The translations under genes and the position numbers were made by a program. A stretch of 64,000 nt of DNA from JANPPS01 sp964242575 (GTDB lineage Bacteria > Pseudomonadota > Alphaproteobacteria > Acetobacterales > Acetobacteraceae), in contig CAXTCN010000007.1 of NCBI GenBank assembly GCA_964242575.1, positions 40,523 to 104,522 on the forward strand, given 5' to 3'. This document shows positions 1 through 7,424 of the stretch, piece after piece. The notes beneath the pieces are model-generated. The model was not told the origin of the DNA. It saw nothing but the letters and a program-made list of their open reading frames with translations, and made no database searches. Within the stretch, counting starts at the first letter, position 1. The number at the start of each line of letters is the position of its first letter.

Positions 1-1953
1 ACCCAGGGCAGATTCTACGTTATCTATCGCTACCACCGGGTCTCCTGATATCAAAATAGATGCCAGGCGCTTTTCGGTTTCTTCTTCCGACTTTCCTTGA
101 GCAACAACGCTTGCTTCTCTACCGGTTGCCATAATGCTTGCGATGTCGGCCAACTTGCTCTTTCCAGAGCCAGCCAAGGGCGCTGTGAAAGCATGCAGAG
201 GGGCCGTGGGCAGGCTGCGGCGCACGCACGCAGTGAGCAGTGCCGACAAGGCCACGGAGCGGTCAGTATCTGCGACGAAAGGAAACGTGCTGATAAGCGA
301 TTTCAAGGCGCTCAAGCACTCCAACGCCATATCGCGGTCAGGAGCTTCATCAAGCGGGTAGATTTCGCTCGTCGGCTCAAACAGGAGTCCAGTGGCTTTG
401 TCGTAGCCGGGAACATTCAATAGAGAGCCATCTGCCCGTAGCGTCGGTGCTGAAACAACGGCGGCCAAAACCGGCAATTTCCAGTGCCCTTTGGACTGCA
501 AAAGCGTCATCGCAACGCTCATCGGGCAGTCCGCTACAACTTCCTCTCCCCTGCGGACATCGAATTTAAAGAACGTTGCAGCGCGAGAAAGCTTGCTCAA
601 CAGCGCGTATTCTTCGACGTTGCCGATGCCACGGCCTTTGGAGACACCTGCCGCTGTCGTGAACGCCATGTCGCGCACCTCGACGATTGCCCCACCACGC
701 TGGTAGGTGCCGCCCATGGCGATGAGTGCCTGCTCAGCCGATGCCACGACCTCGTGCATAGCTCCCACCACCAGCTTAACTTGCGGTTTATCGGCTGCTG
801 CTCGCATTGCCGCCACTTCCGGCTCATGTCGCGGTGTGGCTGCAATGATTTCGTTCGTGTCCTGCATGGTGTCGCTCATGGCATCCCCCTGTTGACCGAA
901 GGTTGAAACCGCACCGGGTGCAATGACGCACTTTGGGCGGGCGTTGTATGGCTTGACTTCTCGGGCGATGATTTTTGCGGCAACGCGCGCCACTTTACTG
1001 TCAACTTCTCTTTTGAGACGAGCACCAGCCCAACGGCCTGAGCATTCGGCGCTCTGCTCGAAAAGTTCGAGCGTCAGGACTTTGAGGCCGGTCGTAAACG
1101 CTGTGGCGTCGCCCGCTTGATGCGCTGACAGCAGTCCATTGCCGTTTCCGGTCACCACCTGGTAAGCCAGACTCGTCAGGTATCTTTCGCGGCCGTCCGT
1201 AAGAACGCCATTAGCTCCCACCGCCACATCCGGCCCGCTTGCACGCGGCACGCGCAGGCCATTCGTTTTCATAGTCCATTCGGTATCAGACAGCAGGGAA
1301 TTGCCACCCGCATCCTTGGTAAAGGGGAATTCGGCTTCAACGGCAGCAACGAAATCCTCGACTTGCTTTCTTGTGACCACGGGAGCTTTGTCGGGACTGG
1401 CAACCATTGGGCTAAGACCAGGCCAAGTGAAAAAGCCGCCGGTTTTGTGATGAATTCCGTGCAGAGTGATTACCCTACCCGCTGAAAGGATTTCCAGTTC
1501 GCAGTCGGGGTGGTCACAAAATGGCTTCGACGTGCTCGCCGGCATGCCATCTGCGGTCGCCGTTCTGTAGATGAATGCAATTTTGGGTGCGCGTCCGATG
1601 CGAACGAACGGCGTTGCTCCCAAATACTCAACCGCAATGGCCTGGACGCGAGCAGATACGGTGGCGTTCATGCAGTCAATGTCGAGTGCGAAAGTGTTAC
1701 CTTGCGCAGGACCAAAAGCGCAGGCCACGTTGAGTCCAGGACAGTAGCGAATGAATGCCTGCATTTCGGCGTCCGTAGGCAGCGTTTTTGTGAAACGACC
1801 CCACTTTACGCATTCATCATCAACAAAACCCGGTGCTCTATTGCCGGTTTTCTGCTGAGGCCACACGCTCCAGCCCTGGCGGCGCATAAGCGTGCCGCCG
1901 ATTTCGAAATTGGTTCCGTTATCGAATGGTAGATTAACCCCTGCTGTTGTCAT
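1..1953 (-). CDS. Bifunctional primase-polymerase/helicase of an integrated element (C-terminus cut by window edge)
   Basis: The frame is open for 651 codons from the ATG at 1953 to the left edge with no stop, so the C-terminus is missing. The first roughly 170 residues look like a phage/plasmid primase-polymerase domain, with a DID metal-binding motif at residues 91-93. The C-terminal part carries a Walker A motif AGSGKS around residues 594-599 and a Walker B-like AIDN near residue 644, as in helicase/ATPase modules of replication proteins from satellites and integrated plasmids. A G-rich ribosome site, AAAAGGGGG, lies just upstream of the ATG. It probably primes and unwinds the excised element. 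Function is inferred from family motifs; the exact family was not searched. Confidence 0.82.
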   Translation of the reverse strand, partial: MTTAGVNLPFDNGTNFEIGGTLMRRQGWSVWPQQKTGNRAPGFVDDECVKWGRFTKTLPTDAEMQAFIRYCPGLNVACAFGPAQGNTFALDIDCMNATVSARVQAIAVEYLGATPFVRIGRAPKIAFIYRTATADGMPASTSKPFCDHPDCELEILSAGRVITLHGIHHKTGGFFTWPGLSPMVASPDKAPVVTRKQVEDFVAAVEAEFPFTKDAGGNSLLSDTEWTMKTNGLRVPRASGPDVAVGANGVLTDGRERYLTSLAYQVVTGNGNGLLSAHQAGDATAFTTGLKVLTLELFEQSAECSGRWAGARLKREVDSKVARVAAKIIAREVKPYNARPKCVIAPGAVSTFGQQGDAMSDTMQDTNEIIAATPRHEPEVAAMRAAADKPQVKLVVGAMHEVVASAEQALIAMGGTYQRGGAIVEVRDMAFTTAAGVSKGRGIGNVEEYALLSKLSRAATFFKFDVRRGEEVVADCPMSVAMTLLQSKGHWKLPVLAAVVSAPTLRADGSLLNVPGYDKATGLLFEPTSEIYPLDEAPDRDMALECLSALKSLISTFPFVADTDRSVALSALLTACVRRSLPTAPLHAFTAPLAGSGKSKLADIASIMATGREASVVAQGKSEEETEKRLASILISGDPVVAIDNVESALG

Positions 1954-2004
1954 TTCGCGTGCCCCCTTTTCGGTCGGCTTGGCGGCCCATGCCGCATTGC
2001 ATAC

Positions 2005-2054
2005 CCACAGGTATGTCCGCTCGATTGCCAGGCGCAAGGATTAAATACCTGTGG
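2005..2054. promoter_or_regulatory. Inverted pair of ATACCTGTGG motifs upstream of the primase gene
   Basis: CCACAGGTAT at 2005-2014 is the exact reverse complement of ATACCTGTGG at 2045-2054, and 30 bases separate them. The pair lies about 50-100 bases upstream of the primase start, where a promoter or operator is expected. The same core recurs at 2389-2397 and, shortened, at 5418-5424, always in non-coding DNA of the element. This suggests binding sites for an element-encoded regulator, perhaps the ribbon-helix-helix-like protein next door. Confidence 0.5.
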
Positions 2055-2060
2055 TCATGA

Positions 2061-2100
2061 AAAAAATCCCGCAGGCCAGTGAAGGCGCTGCGGGATTTTA
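2061..2100 (-). terminator. Rho-independent terminator after the small DNA-binding gene
   Basis: Perfect 12-base arms at 2063-2074 and 2088-2099 enclose a 13-base loop. On the minus strand the hairpin is followed by a run of six T residues. It sits 24 bases past the stop of the minus-strand gene at 2124-2342. The plus strand also ends in TTTTA, so it may act in both directions. Confidence 0.85.
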
Positions 2101-2123
2101 AATAGTAAACTTATAGACTAACC

Positions 2124-2342
2124 TTATGCGTAGATGCTTAACACCTCGCGTAGCAAGTCTGCGTTTGTGCGTCCTGTGGCTTCCCTGGCACGGACGAGCA
2201 GCGCACGCACGTCTGTAGGAAGATGCACGGCGAGTATTCCGTGACGGTGACGATAATTTTTCTTCAAATCCTTGCTGCTGAGAGGCTGCTCTCCCAAGGA
2301 CGGCCGCCCACGACGGCGCTTAGTAGTATCAGCGACTTCCAT
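2124..2342 (-). CDS. Small ribbon-helix-helix-like DNA-binding protein (predicted)
   Basis: The product has 72 residues. It opens with a basic stretch KRRRGRPSLG, resembling an AT-hook (GRP core), and ends with a segment ATGRTNADLLREVL that resembles the second helix of Arc/CopG/MetJ-type ribbon-helix-helix repressors. Such proteins are usual copy-number or excision regulators of plasmids and integrated elements. It is divergent from the cargo operon, with a palindrome between them, and it lies upstream of the primase in the same orientation but separated by a strong terminator. That layout fits an autoregulator of the element. The family assignment is by pattern only. Confidence 0.6.
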   Translation of the reverse strand: MEVADTTKRRRGRPSLGEQPLSSKDLKKNYRHRHGILAVHLPTDVRALLVRAREATGRTNADLLREVLSIYA

Positions 2343-2380
2343 GAGACTTTCCCCCTCTAGGCTCCCGCGTTGGCGCTAAT

Positions 2381-2397
2381 AGGTAATTATACCTGTG
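2381..2397. promoter_or_regulatory. Palindromic candidate operator between divergent element genes
   Basis: AGGTA at 2381-2385 and TACCT at 2390-2394 form an inverted repeat with a 4-base AT spacer. The right half extends into the ATACCTGTG core that is also found upstream of the primase. It lies about 40 bases upstream of the small DNA-binding gene and about 110 bases upstream of the preferred start of the plus-strand cargo gene, so it could control both. Confidence 0.5.
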
Positions 2398-2508
2398 TCT
2401 AGCAAAAAACAAGGGCAACCCCTTGCGGCAGGCCGTTTCGGTTACCTACCAATTCCTTTGTGTCAAAAACTGCTCATAAGAAGCAGTGCGGCACACGGGA
2501 GACCGAAC

Positions 2509-3258
2509 GTGTCCAGCAACAGCAGCGCAAATCACGAAGCGACAGGAAGCCGAGAGGACTGGAAAGGCTTGTATAGCGACCGCGAGACGTATGCCTCTCG
2601 CGAGGTCCGCGCCCGCCGGTCCATAGAAACCGCAACGGGGTTGAGACTACTGCCCCAGGGCCTCGGCGCAGAATCCGGCAAGACCTTCTACGGCTACAGC
2701 CATCATCACGGCGGCGCGTCCGGTACTGCTGACTACCAAGTGGACGGAGCGAAGGTCCACGTTGAGGTCACTGGCAGCAGAATTCCGCTCAAACCTACAG
2801 ACGCGCTGTGGGTGCGTCCAGACAAGCTGACGCACGCCATCGCATCCCTGCGGCAAGGTTTCGTGACCTACGTCGCTCACGAAACCCCAGTTCGTGGCGG
2901 CGAACCGCTGGTGCGACTGATTCGCTTGGACCGCGATGCTCTGCTCCGCTTTCACAAAAAGCAGTGGAAGACGGTCCAATGTTCACCGAAGGGCAAGCCT
3001 GAGAGTTTCGTTGCGATTCCATTTGATGACCCGGCGGTGTTGAGCCTGGCCGAGGGCTGCATGGACCTCTGGCATTATTCGGTGGGTGAGCGGCCACCAG
3101 GTGCCACAGAAGCTGCGCCAGTCGTCCTGGAGCAGCCCCAGAACTCCCAGGCACCCCGTTCATTCGCGCCCATGGCGCACCATGACGACGCAGGCGCGGC
3201 GGATGCAGCGTGGGTCGAGTTGGTGGCCGCTTGCAATGCGGTAGGGGGAATCCAATGA
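2509..3258 (+). CDS. Unrecognised cargo protein of the element
   Basis: I do not recognise this protein. The frame is open from a GTG at 2395 (287 residues), but that codon overlaps the candidate operator. The GTG at 2509 has a good ribosome site GGGAGA six bases upstream and gives 249 residues, so I prefer it. The middle contains DGAKVHVEVTG followed by a conserved-looking basic region. The D...VEV spacing recalls PD-(D/E)xK nucleases, but this is weak. The last 50 residues are rich in Pro and Ala and look disordered. The stop overlaps the start of a 39-codon membrane gene, so the two are translationally coupled. Confidence 0.55.
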   Translation: MSSNSSANHEATGSREDWKGLYSDRETYASREVRARRSIETATGLRLLPQGLGAESGKTFYGYSHHHGGASGTADYQVDGAKVHVEVTGSRIPLKPTDALWVRPDKLTHAIASLRQGFVTYVAHETPVRGGEPLVRLIRLDRDALLRFHKKQWKTVQCSPKGKPESFVAIPFDDPAVLSLAEGCMDLWHYSVGERPPGATEAAPVVLEQPQNSQAPRSFAPMAHHDDAGAADAAWVELVAACNAVGGIQ

Positions 3259-3374
3259 CGGACGGCACAGAGATGCAGGAGCTTTTCTATGCCGTGGTGA
3301 CGGCGGCAGGCGCGTTGATTTTTGGATGCCTGGCGCTCACTGCGCTGGCGACCTGGTTTTCGAGCAAGGATTGA
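3255..3374 (+). CDS. 39-residue single-span membrane protein
   Basis: The ATG overlaps the TGA of the preceding gene (ATGA at 3255-3258). The 39-residue product has an acidic N-terminal segment, one hydrophobic span from about residue 12 to 35, and ends in SSKD. Immediately after its stop comes a strong terminator, so this is the last gene of the cargo operon. The tight coupling and exact fit between upstream gene and terminator support it as real. Function is unknown; small single-span proteins in mobile elements include toxins, holins and membrane anchors. Confidence 0.6.
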   Translation: MTDGTEMQELFYAVVTAAGALIFGCLALTALATWFSSKD

Positions 3375-3407
3375 CCAGAAGCCCCGGCCTCGCGCCGGGG
3401 TTTCTGG
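3375..3407 (+). terminator. Terminator of the cargo operon
   Basis: CCAGAAGCCCCGGC and GCCGGGGTTTCTGG pair across a short CTC-centred loop, with one G-T wobble and a TTT within the right arm. The hairpin starts directly after the stop codon at 3374. Confidence 0.75.
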
Positions 3408-3481
3408 TTCTGTGCGGTCACTTGAATGCAGCTAAGAACCATGCTTCTTATTTTGCAGGAGAAATGGCACAGGAAGTATTC

Positions 3482-3937
3482 ATGGAAGGTTTTTTGGTCA
3501 TCTTGGCTATCTTAGCTTTCTTGGCCATGTTTATTGTTCCTGGCGTCTTGGCAAAAAGCGCAGGGGCGGGTGCTGTGCATGCTTCGCAAAATGCCCGCGC
3601 GAGCAGGATTGCCCGAGATATGGAAGAGCGGGGCAAGGAGCTTGGCTTTACCCCTGATAAGTCGTTCATCAGCAAAGGCTTGGCATTCGATACAACACAC
3701 GGTCTGTTTTACATTGGGATTGAAGAAGGCCGGTCATTGTCAGGCGGCATCTACCCATTTTCATCGCTTTTGAAGTATTCCAGCGGTCACGATTGGGTTA
3801 TGGAACATCAGAAGTTCTTCCTTGATTTGACTGTTAAGGACATAAACAATCCGTCCTGGAGAATATGGTTTGGTGGAGACCACGCCCTGCTGGCACAGGT
3901 CACAGCCACAATTGATGTGGTATGGGCTAGTAAGTAA
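3482..3937 (+). CDS. Membrane-anchored unknown protein of the element
   Basis: Starting at the ATG at 3482 (AGGA eight bases upstream) the product has 151 residues. An upstream in-frame ATG at 3464 has its AGGAG too close to be ideal, and the frame before that overlaps the terminator. Residues about 3-30 form one hydrophobic transmembrane span, followed by a basic, Ala-rich linker. A soluble domain with alternating beta-type hydrophobics (GLAFDTTHGLFYIGI, then WRIWFGG) comes next. Codon use and GC are clearly lower than in the chromosomal genes, which fits recent transfer. I cannot name the family. It lies between the cargo terminator and the convergent integrase gene. Confidence 0.65.
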   Translation: MEGFLVILAILAFLAMFIVPGVLAKSAGAGAVHASQNARASRIARDMEERGKELGFTPDKSFISKGLAFDTTHGLFYIGIEEGRSLSGGIYPFSSLLKYSSGHDWVMEHQKFFLDLTVKDINNPSWRIWFGGDHALLAQVTATIDVVWASK

Positions 3938-3961
3938 AATTCCCCTTGGAACCTGCCGGCG

Positions 3962-5251
3962 TTAGTCGTATGCGCTCGGCCTTGGAAGCCATGCCGGCCA
4001 TGCCGGCGCACCAGACGGACGGCTGGCAACCATGCGCTCGACAAGCCACCGCTCCCAAGCCAATAACGTTTCCGTTGTGATGTCGCGTCGCTCATGCAAC
4101 GCATAGTGCCTGCGAGTGATTCCGGGGTCTTCATGGTCCAGAATCATTCCAATGGCCCTTAGCGACAGATTTAGCAGCCCATCGCCGTGCGTAGCGAATG
4201 CCCGCCGCAGCGCATGCGGTCCATGCCCCGGAACGGCACCGCCCACGGCTTCCCGGAAGGGCCTGTAAGTTGTCGGCGCTTTGCCGCCCGCTTGCGGGAA
4301 TAACCATTTGCTGTCCCCCGCAAGCCCGCGCAGGGCTTCAAAACATGCAGCGGTAAGAGGCGGCAGCGGCAGCCGATGAGGTCTGCCGGACTTCATAAGC
4401 CTACCTGGTATAGCCCAGGTGCCCCCGTCCACATGAGATGTCTCGGCTTCCCGCACCGTGCGGACGCGTTGCGCCGTCAAGGCGACGAGCATAACTGCAA
4501 ACCGCATGCGTGGTTGGAATCCAGCACCACTCAGGAGCCAAGGAAGCTCCCCCATGGCCTTGTCAGATGGCACCCGGCCATCAGACGGTGGGGGAGCCAC
4601 CACGATGCGGTCCACATCCAGCAGTTCGCGCATGCGCTCCTTCGGAAGCCCAGCTTCCGGCCGCCCGGCGCACCAACGAAGCAGGCCGCCTACGGATACG
4701 CTGACGGCGCGGGCCATGCTTCGCTTGCCCCGGTCAGCAAAGCTGTTTTGCAGCCGCGCTAAGTTTTCCGCCTTGATGTCGCGTAGCAGTCGGCCGCCGA
4801 GGGCCGACACCACATCAGGATGACACAGGTTTCTGCGGTGGCTGCCGTGCGTTGCGGCCCGCCATGTCGGTTCGTTGAGCGCGAGGTAACGTTCAACCGC
4901 ATACTCCCACGCCCATGCGGATTCCTGCGGCGAAGTGGTGGCGGCTGCTGTTGCCGTCCTCGCAATGGGTTTTCCCGACTGCTGTCCTAACCACTCAGCG
5001 GGGTCTTGTCCTTGGCGTGCCATGTCCAGCGCGACCCCGGCACGCGCCCTTGCAGACGAAAGCGAAAGCGCCAGTCCATCGCCGAGGGTCCACGTCCTCA
5101 CAGTAGGAACCCCGCGAACCCGTCCGCGAAGCACCCAGGATGCACCCGTTGCCCGCCCCCTCAGAGACAGACCAGGCACGCCGCCCACGAACTCGTCGAA
5201 TGGACCCTGCCCCACATTCGCCAGCAGGCGTTTGACATCGCCCGCCGTCAT
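3962..5251 (-). CDS. Tyrosine recombinase (integrase) of the element
   Basis: The catalytic domain shows the expected set, numbered from the ATG at 5251: Arg262 in LTAQRVRT, Lys287 in LMKSGRPHRL, His346 and Arg349 in HALRR, His373 in ILDHED, and the nucleophile Tyr383 in RRHYAL. The N-terminal part (VPGLSLRG, then a basic WVLRGR block and LGDG) looks like the arm-binding domain of P4-type integrases. The frame is open back to 5386, but ATG 5251 has AGGGA at good spacing and gives 429 residues, usual for the family. It would catalyse integration and excision at the tRNA-Thr fragment about 180 bases upstream of the gene. Confidence 0.9.
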   Translation of the reverse strand: MTAGDVKRLLANVGQGPFDEFVGGVPGLSLRGRATGASWVLRGRVRGVPTVRTWTLGDGLALSLSSARARAGVALDMARQGQDPAEWLGQQSGKPIARTATAAATTSPQESAWAWEYAVERYLALNEPTWRAATHGSHRRNLCHPDVVSALGGRLLRDIKAENLARLQNSFADRGKRSMARAVSVSVGGLLRWCAGRPEAGLPKERMRELLDVDRIVVAPPPSDGRVPSDKAMGELPWLLSGAGFQPRMRFAVMLVALTAQRVRTVREAETSHVDGGTWAIPGRLMKSGRPHRLPLPPLTAACFEALRGLAGDSKWLFPQAGGKAPTTYRPFREAVGGAVPGHGPHALRRAFATHGDGLLNLSLRAIGMILDHEDPGITRRHYALHERRDITTETLLAWERWLVERMVASRPSGAPAWPAWLPRPSAYD

Positions 5252-5417
5252 CTCTTCCCTGACCATACCCGATACCCGTGTGTTGTCCCGCTCAGCGATA
5301 TAGTAGCGAAGCATCAATGGGACAACGTGCTGGACAACACCTCGCAACCGATTGCGGCATATGGTCCTATTTTGCGACTTAAACATATACGTTTACAAAG
5401 GATTTAGACAGGAATTC

Positions 5418-5424
5418 ATACCTG
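5418..5424 (+). promoter_or_regulatory. Partial ATACCTG motif upstream of the integrase
   Basis: Seven bases of the ATACCTGTG motif found elsewhere in this element lie between the integrase start and the attachment site. A seven-base match can arise by chance; its non-coding position upstream of int is the reason to record it. Confidence 0.3.
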
Positions 5425-5427
5425 ATG

Positions 5428-5487
5428 GGCGCCGGTGACTGATTCGTAATCAGTAGGTCCGCGGTTCAATCCCGCGCGTCGGCACCA
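5428..5487 (+). other. tRNA-Thr(CGT) 3' fragment, attachment site
   Basis: The segment contains a full anticodon arm (ACTGA, loop TTCGTAA with anticodon CGT, TCAGT), a T arm (CGCGG, TTCAATC, CCGCG) and the 3' acceptor strand CGTCGGC plus A and CCA ending at 5487. The matching 5' acceptor strand and most of the D arm are absent: the bases before 5428 do not pair. It is therefore the displaced 3' end of a tRNA gene split by integration. The complete tRNA should be restored at the other end of the element, outside the window. The host sequence resumes after 5487. Confidence 0.8.
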
Positions 5488-5518
5488 TAGGTCCGCAGGT
5501 CCCGCACAAATCCGGCGC

Positions 5519-6373
5519 TCAGCCTTGCAAGCTTAAAAGCCCGTTGTTGATCACCACCACATCCCGCTCCACGACACGCGCCCGGAACGCGCCGGAGCGC
5601 CAAATCTCCGTGCGGATCGTCTCACCCGGGAACACCGGCGCCGAGAACCGCAGAGCCAGCAACCGGAAGCGCCCTGCGTCATAGTCCGCCAGGCCGCGCA
5701 ACAGCGCGTGCGCCACCACGCCCAGGGTGCACAGCCCATGCAGGATCGGGCGCGGGAACCCGGCTTGCGCCGCCGTGCCTGGGTCCGAGTGCAACGGGTT
5801 GTCATCGCCGTTCAGCCGGTACAGCAGCGCCTGTTCCGGCCGGGTTGGCAGGTCGATGGTGAGGTCCGGGTTGCCCTCCGGCGCAGGGTGGACCGGGCGC
5901 ACCGGCCCTGCCGCGCCGCCGAACCCGCCGTCTCCGCGCAGCACCACCGTGGCGCGGCAGGTCGCCAGCAAACTCCCCGAGGCCGCGTCCAGCAGCAGCT
6001 TTTCCGTGTAGAGCAACGCCCCGCGCCCGGCCCCTTTGTCCACCAGCCCGGTGACACGGGTGCGCCCGATCAGCTCCGCCTCTACCGGCAACGGCCGGTG
6101 CAGCTCGATTTCCTGCTCGCCGTGCACCAGCCGGACCGCGTCCACCCCGGTCCGCGGGTCGGCCAGCCAGAAGCCCGGCTGCGCCAGCACCACCGCCATC
6201 GACGGCAGCGCACGCAGGCTACGGCGGTGGTCAACGTAGTCCAGTTGCCGGGTACCGAGCGGGTCCTGCCCGAGGCCAACCGACAGGGCATACAGCACGC
6301 AGTCCCGCGCCCGCAGCGTCTGCCGCACCTCCGGGACCGGGAAGCGCCGCAGCGCCTCGGCATCGATCGGCAC
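5519..6373 (-). CDS. MaoC-like (R)-specific enoyl-CoA hydratase family protein
   Basis: The protein has 284 residues from the GTG at 6373, two bases after the stop of cbbR; the longer open frame overlaps cbbR and is unlikely. It has the double hot-dog layout of N-terminal MaoC plus C-terminal MaoC dehydratase proteins. The hydratase-2 signature NPLHSDP...AGFPRPILHGL is near residues 190-215 and supplies the catalytic Asp and His. The family hydrates 2-enoyl-CoA (for example mesaconyl-CoA or steroid side-chain enoyl-CoA); the substrate cannot be read from sequence. It is co-directional with and closely follows cbbR, so it is probably co-transcribed with it. Confidence 0.8.
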   Translation of the reverse strand: MPIDAEALRRFPVPEVRQTLRARDCVLYALSVGLGQDPLGTRQLDYVDHRRSLRALPSMAVVLAQPGFWLADPRTGVDAVRLVHGEQEIELHRPLPVEAELIGRTRVTGLVDKGAGRGALLYTEKLLLDAASGSLLATCRATVVLRGDGGFGGAAGPVRPVHPAPEGNPDLTIDLPTRPEQALLYRLNGDDNPLHSDPGTAAQAGFPRPILHGLCTLGVVAHALLRGLADYDAGRFRLLALRFSAPVFPGETIRTEIWRSGAFRARVVERDVVVINNGLLSLQG

Positions 6374-6375
6374 AG

Positions 6376-7311
6376 CTAAGGCTCCGCCACCGGGTGGCCC
6401 CGGCCAATCTCGTCGATGATGGGCTGGCCCTGGCGGAGCAAATAGTCGCGCAGCCCGGCTTGCACCGGCAGCAAAGGGGATGTCCGCCGCTGCACCACGA
6501 ACCAAGACCGCATCACCGGGAACCCCTGCACACTCAACACCCGCAACAGCCCCAGCGAAAGCTCCAGGCTTACGGTGTGCCGCGAGATCAACGCCAGGCC
6601 CATGCCGGCGATCACCGACTGCTTGATCATTTCATTGCTGGACGTTTCCATCGCGACCCGCGGCGTGAACCCGGACGCACGAAAGAACTCGTCCGACAGC
6701 GAGCGCGTGCCCGATCCCTCCTCGCGTATCACGAACCATTCGCCCGACAGCGCCAGGGGCGCCAATGCCGGTTGGTTGCACAGCGGATGCGCTGGATGCG
6801 CCACGATGACCGAGGGGTGCGGCGCGAACTTCTCCGCTACGACGTCCGCGTCCGCCGGCGGCTGCCCCATGATGGCCAGGTCTATATCGCCCTTGGTCAG
6901 CAAGGCCACAATAGTGTTCCGATTGCCCTCACGCAACGACACCATGACGCCCGGGCATCCCGCGCGAAACCGGGCAATCAGGTGCGGCACCAGGTACTTT
7001 GCCGTGGACACCAGCCCCAGCCGCACCTGGCCGCCGTTCACGCCCTTCAGCGCCGCCATGGCCTGGTCCATGTCCCGCATGGAGCGCAGCACCGGGCGCG
7101 CATAGCCCAGCAGCACCCGCCCTGCCTCGGTCAACGCCACCCGGCGGCCAATCCGCTCGAACAGCGTGAACCCGGTCTGCTGCTCGACCTGGCGTATTTG
7201 GAACGACACCGCCGACGGCGTAAGGCGCAACCGCTCCGCCACGCGGGCGAAGGACAGCATTTCGGCTGCATCGACGAACACTTGCAGTTGGCGGACGGTC
7301 ACGTTTGGCAC
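6376..7311 (-). CDS. cbbR: LysR-type regulator CbbR
   Basis: The product has 311 residues. It has an N-terminal winged helix-turn-helix (VRQLQVFVDAAEMLSFARVA, then RLTPSAVSFQIRQVE) and a LysR substrate-binding domain. Gene position decides the name: it is divergent from cbbL with 113 bases between the coding regions, the conserved arrangement for the regulator of RuBisCO operons. CbbR normally senses Calvin-cycle intermediates such as RuBP or phosphoenolpyruvate and activates cbb transcription. A MaoC-like gene follows two bases downstream. Confidence 0.9.
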   Translation of the reverse strand: MPNVTVRQLQVFVDAAEMLSFARVAERLRLTPSAVSFQIRQVEQQTGFTLFERIGRRVALTEAGRVLLGYARPVLRSMRDMDQAMAALKGVNGGQVRLGLVSTAKYLVPHLIARFRAGCPGVMVSLREGNRNTIVALLTKGDIDLAIMGQPPADADVVAEKFAPHPSVIVAHPAHPLCNQPALAPLALSGEWFVIREEGSGTRSLSDEFFRASGFTPRVAMETSSNEMIKQSVIAGMGLALISRHTVSLELSLGLLRVLSVQGFPVMRSWFVVQRRTSPLLPVQAGLRDYLLRQGQPIIDEIGRGHPVAEP

Positions 7312-7424
7312 AAGGTTTCCCTCATCAATACCGACAGTCTATTTCGCTTTTCCTTATCCCGTCGAGCCGCGTAGAAATTTGTCAAGCGAGGCCACTTCGC
7401 ATCAAACAAATAGGGGATCATCCG
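7312..7424. promoter_or_regulatory. cbbR-cbbL divergent control region
   Basis: The 113-base gap must contain the cbbL promoter and CbbR operators. It is AT-richer than the genes. Near the cbbL side there is a nested inverted repeat, TTTG (7378-7381) with CAAA (7407-7410) around GCGA (7386-7389) and TCGC (7397-7400), directly upstream of the ribosome site AGGGGA (7412-7417). I could not assign individual T-N11-A CbbR boxes with confidence. Confidence 0.55.

Larger units (their letters stand above)
1..5487. mobile_element. Right end of a tRNA-Thr-integrated element
   Basis: This stretch holds a primase-polymerase/helicase, a small DNA-binding protein, three cargo genes of no recognised family and a tyrosine integrase. 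It ends exactly at the 3' part of a tRNA-Thr gene that lacks its 5' half. Base composition is lower in GC than in the chromosome to the right, and AT-rich patches surround the cargo genes. Integrases of this class commonly recombine inside tRNA genes, so the tRNA fragment is read as the attachment site. The left end, with the other att copy, lies outside the window, so total size and type (phage satellite, prophage or integrative plasmid) cannot be told. No capsid, terminase or conjugation gene is visible here. Confidence 0.8.

Noticed and set aside
2647..3268. Minus-strand frames over the cargo gene
   Set aside because: The plus-strand gene has a ribosome site, a coupled downstream gene and a terminator; the opposite frames have none.
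5411..5487. A complete tRNA-Thr gene
   Set aside because: The 5' acceptor strand and D arm are absent: bases 5411-5427 do not pair with the 3' acceptor CGTCGGC.
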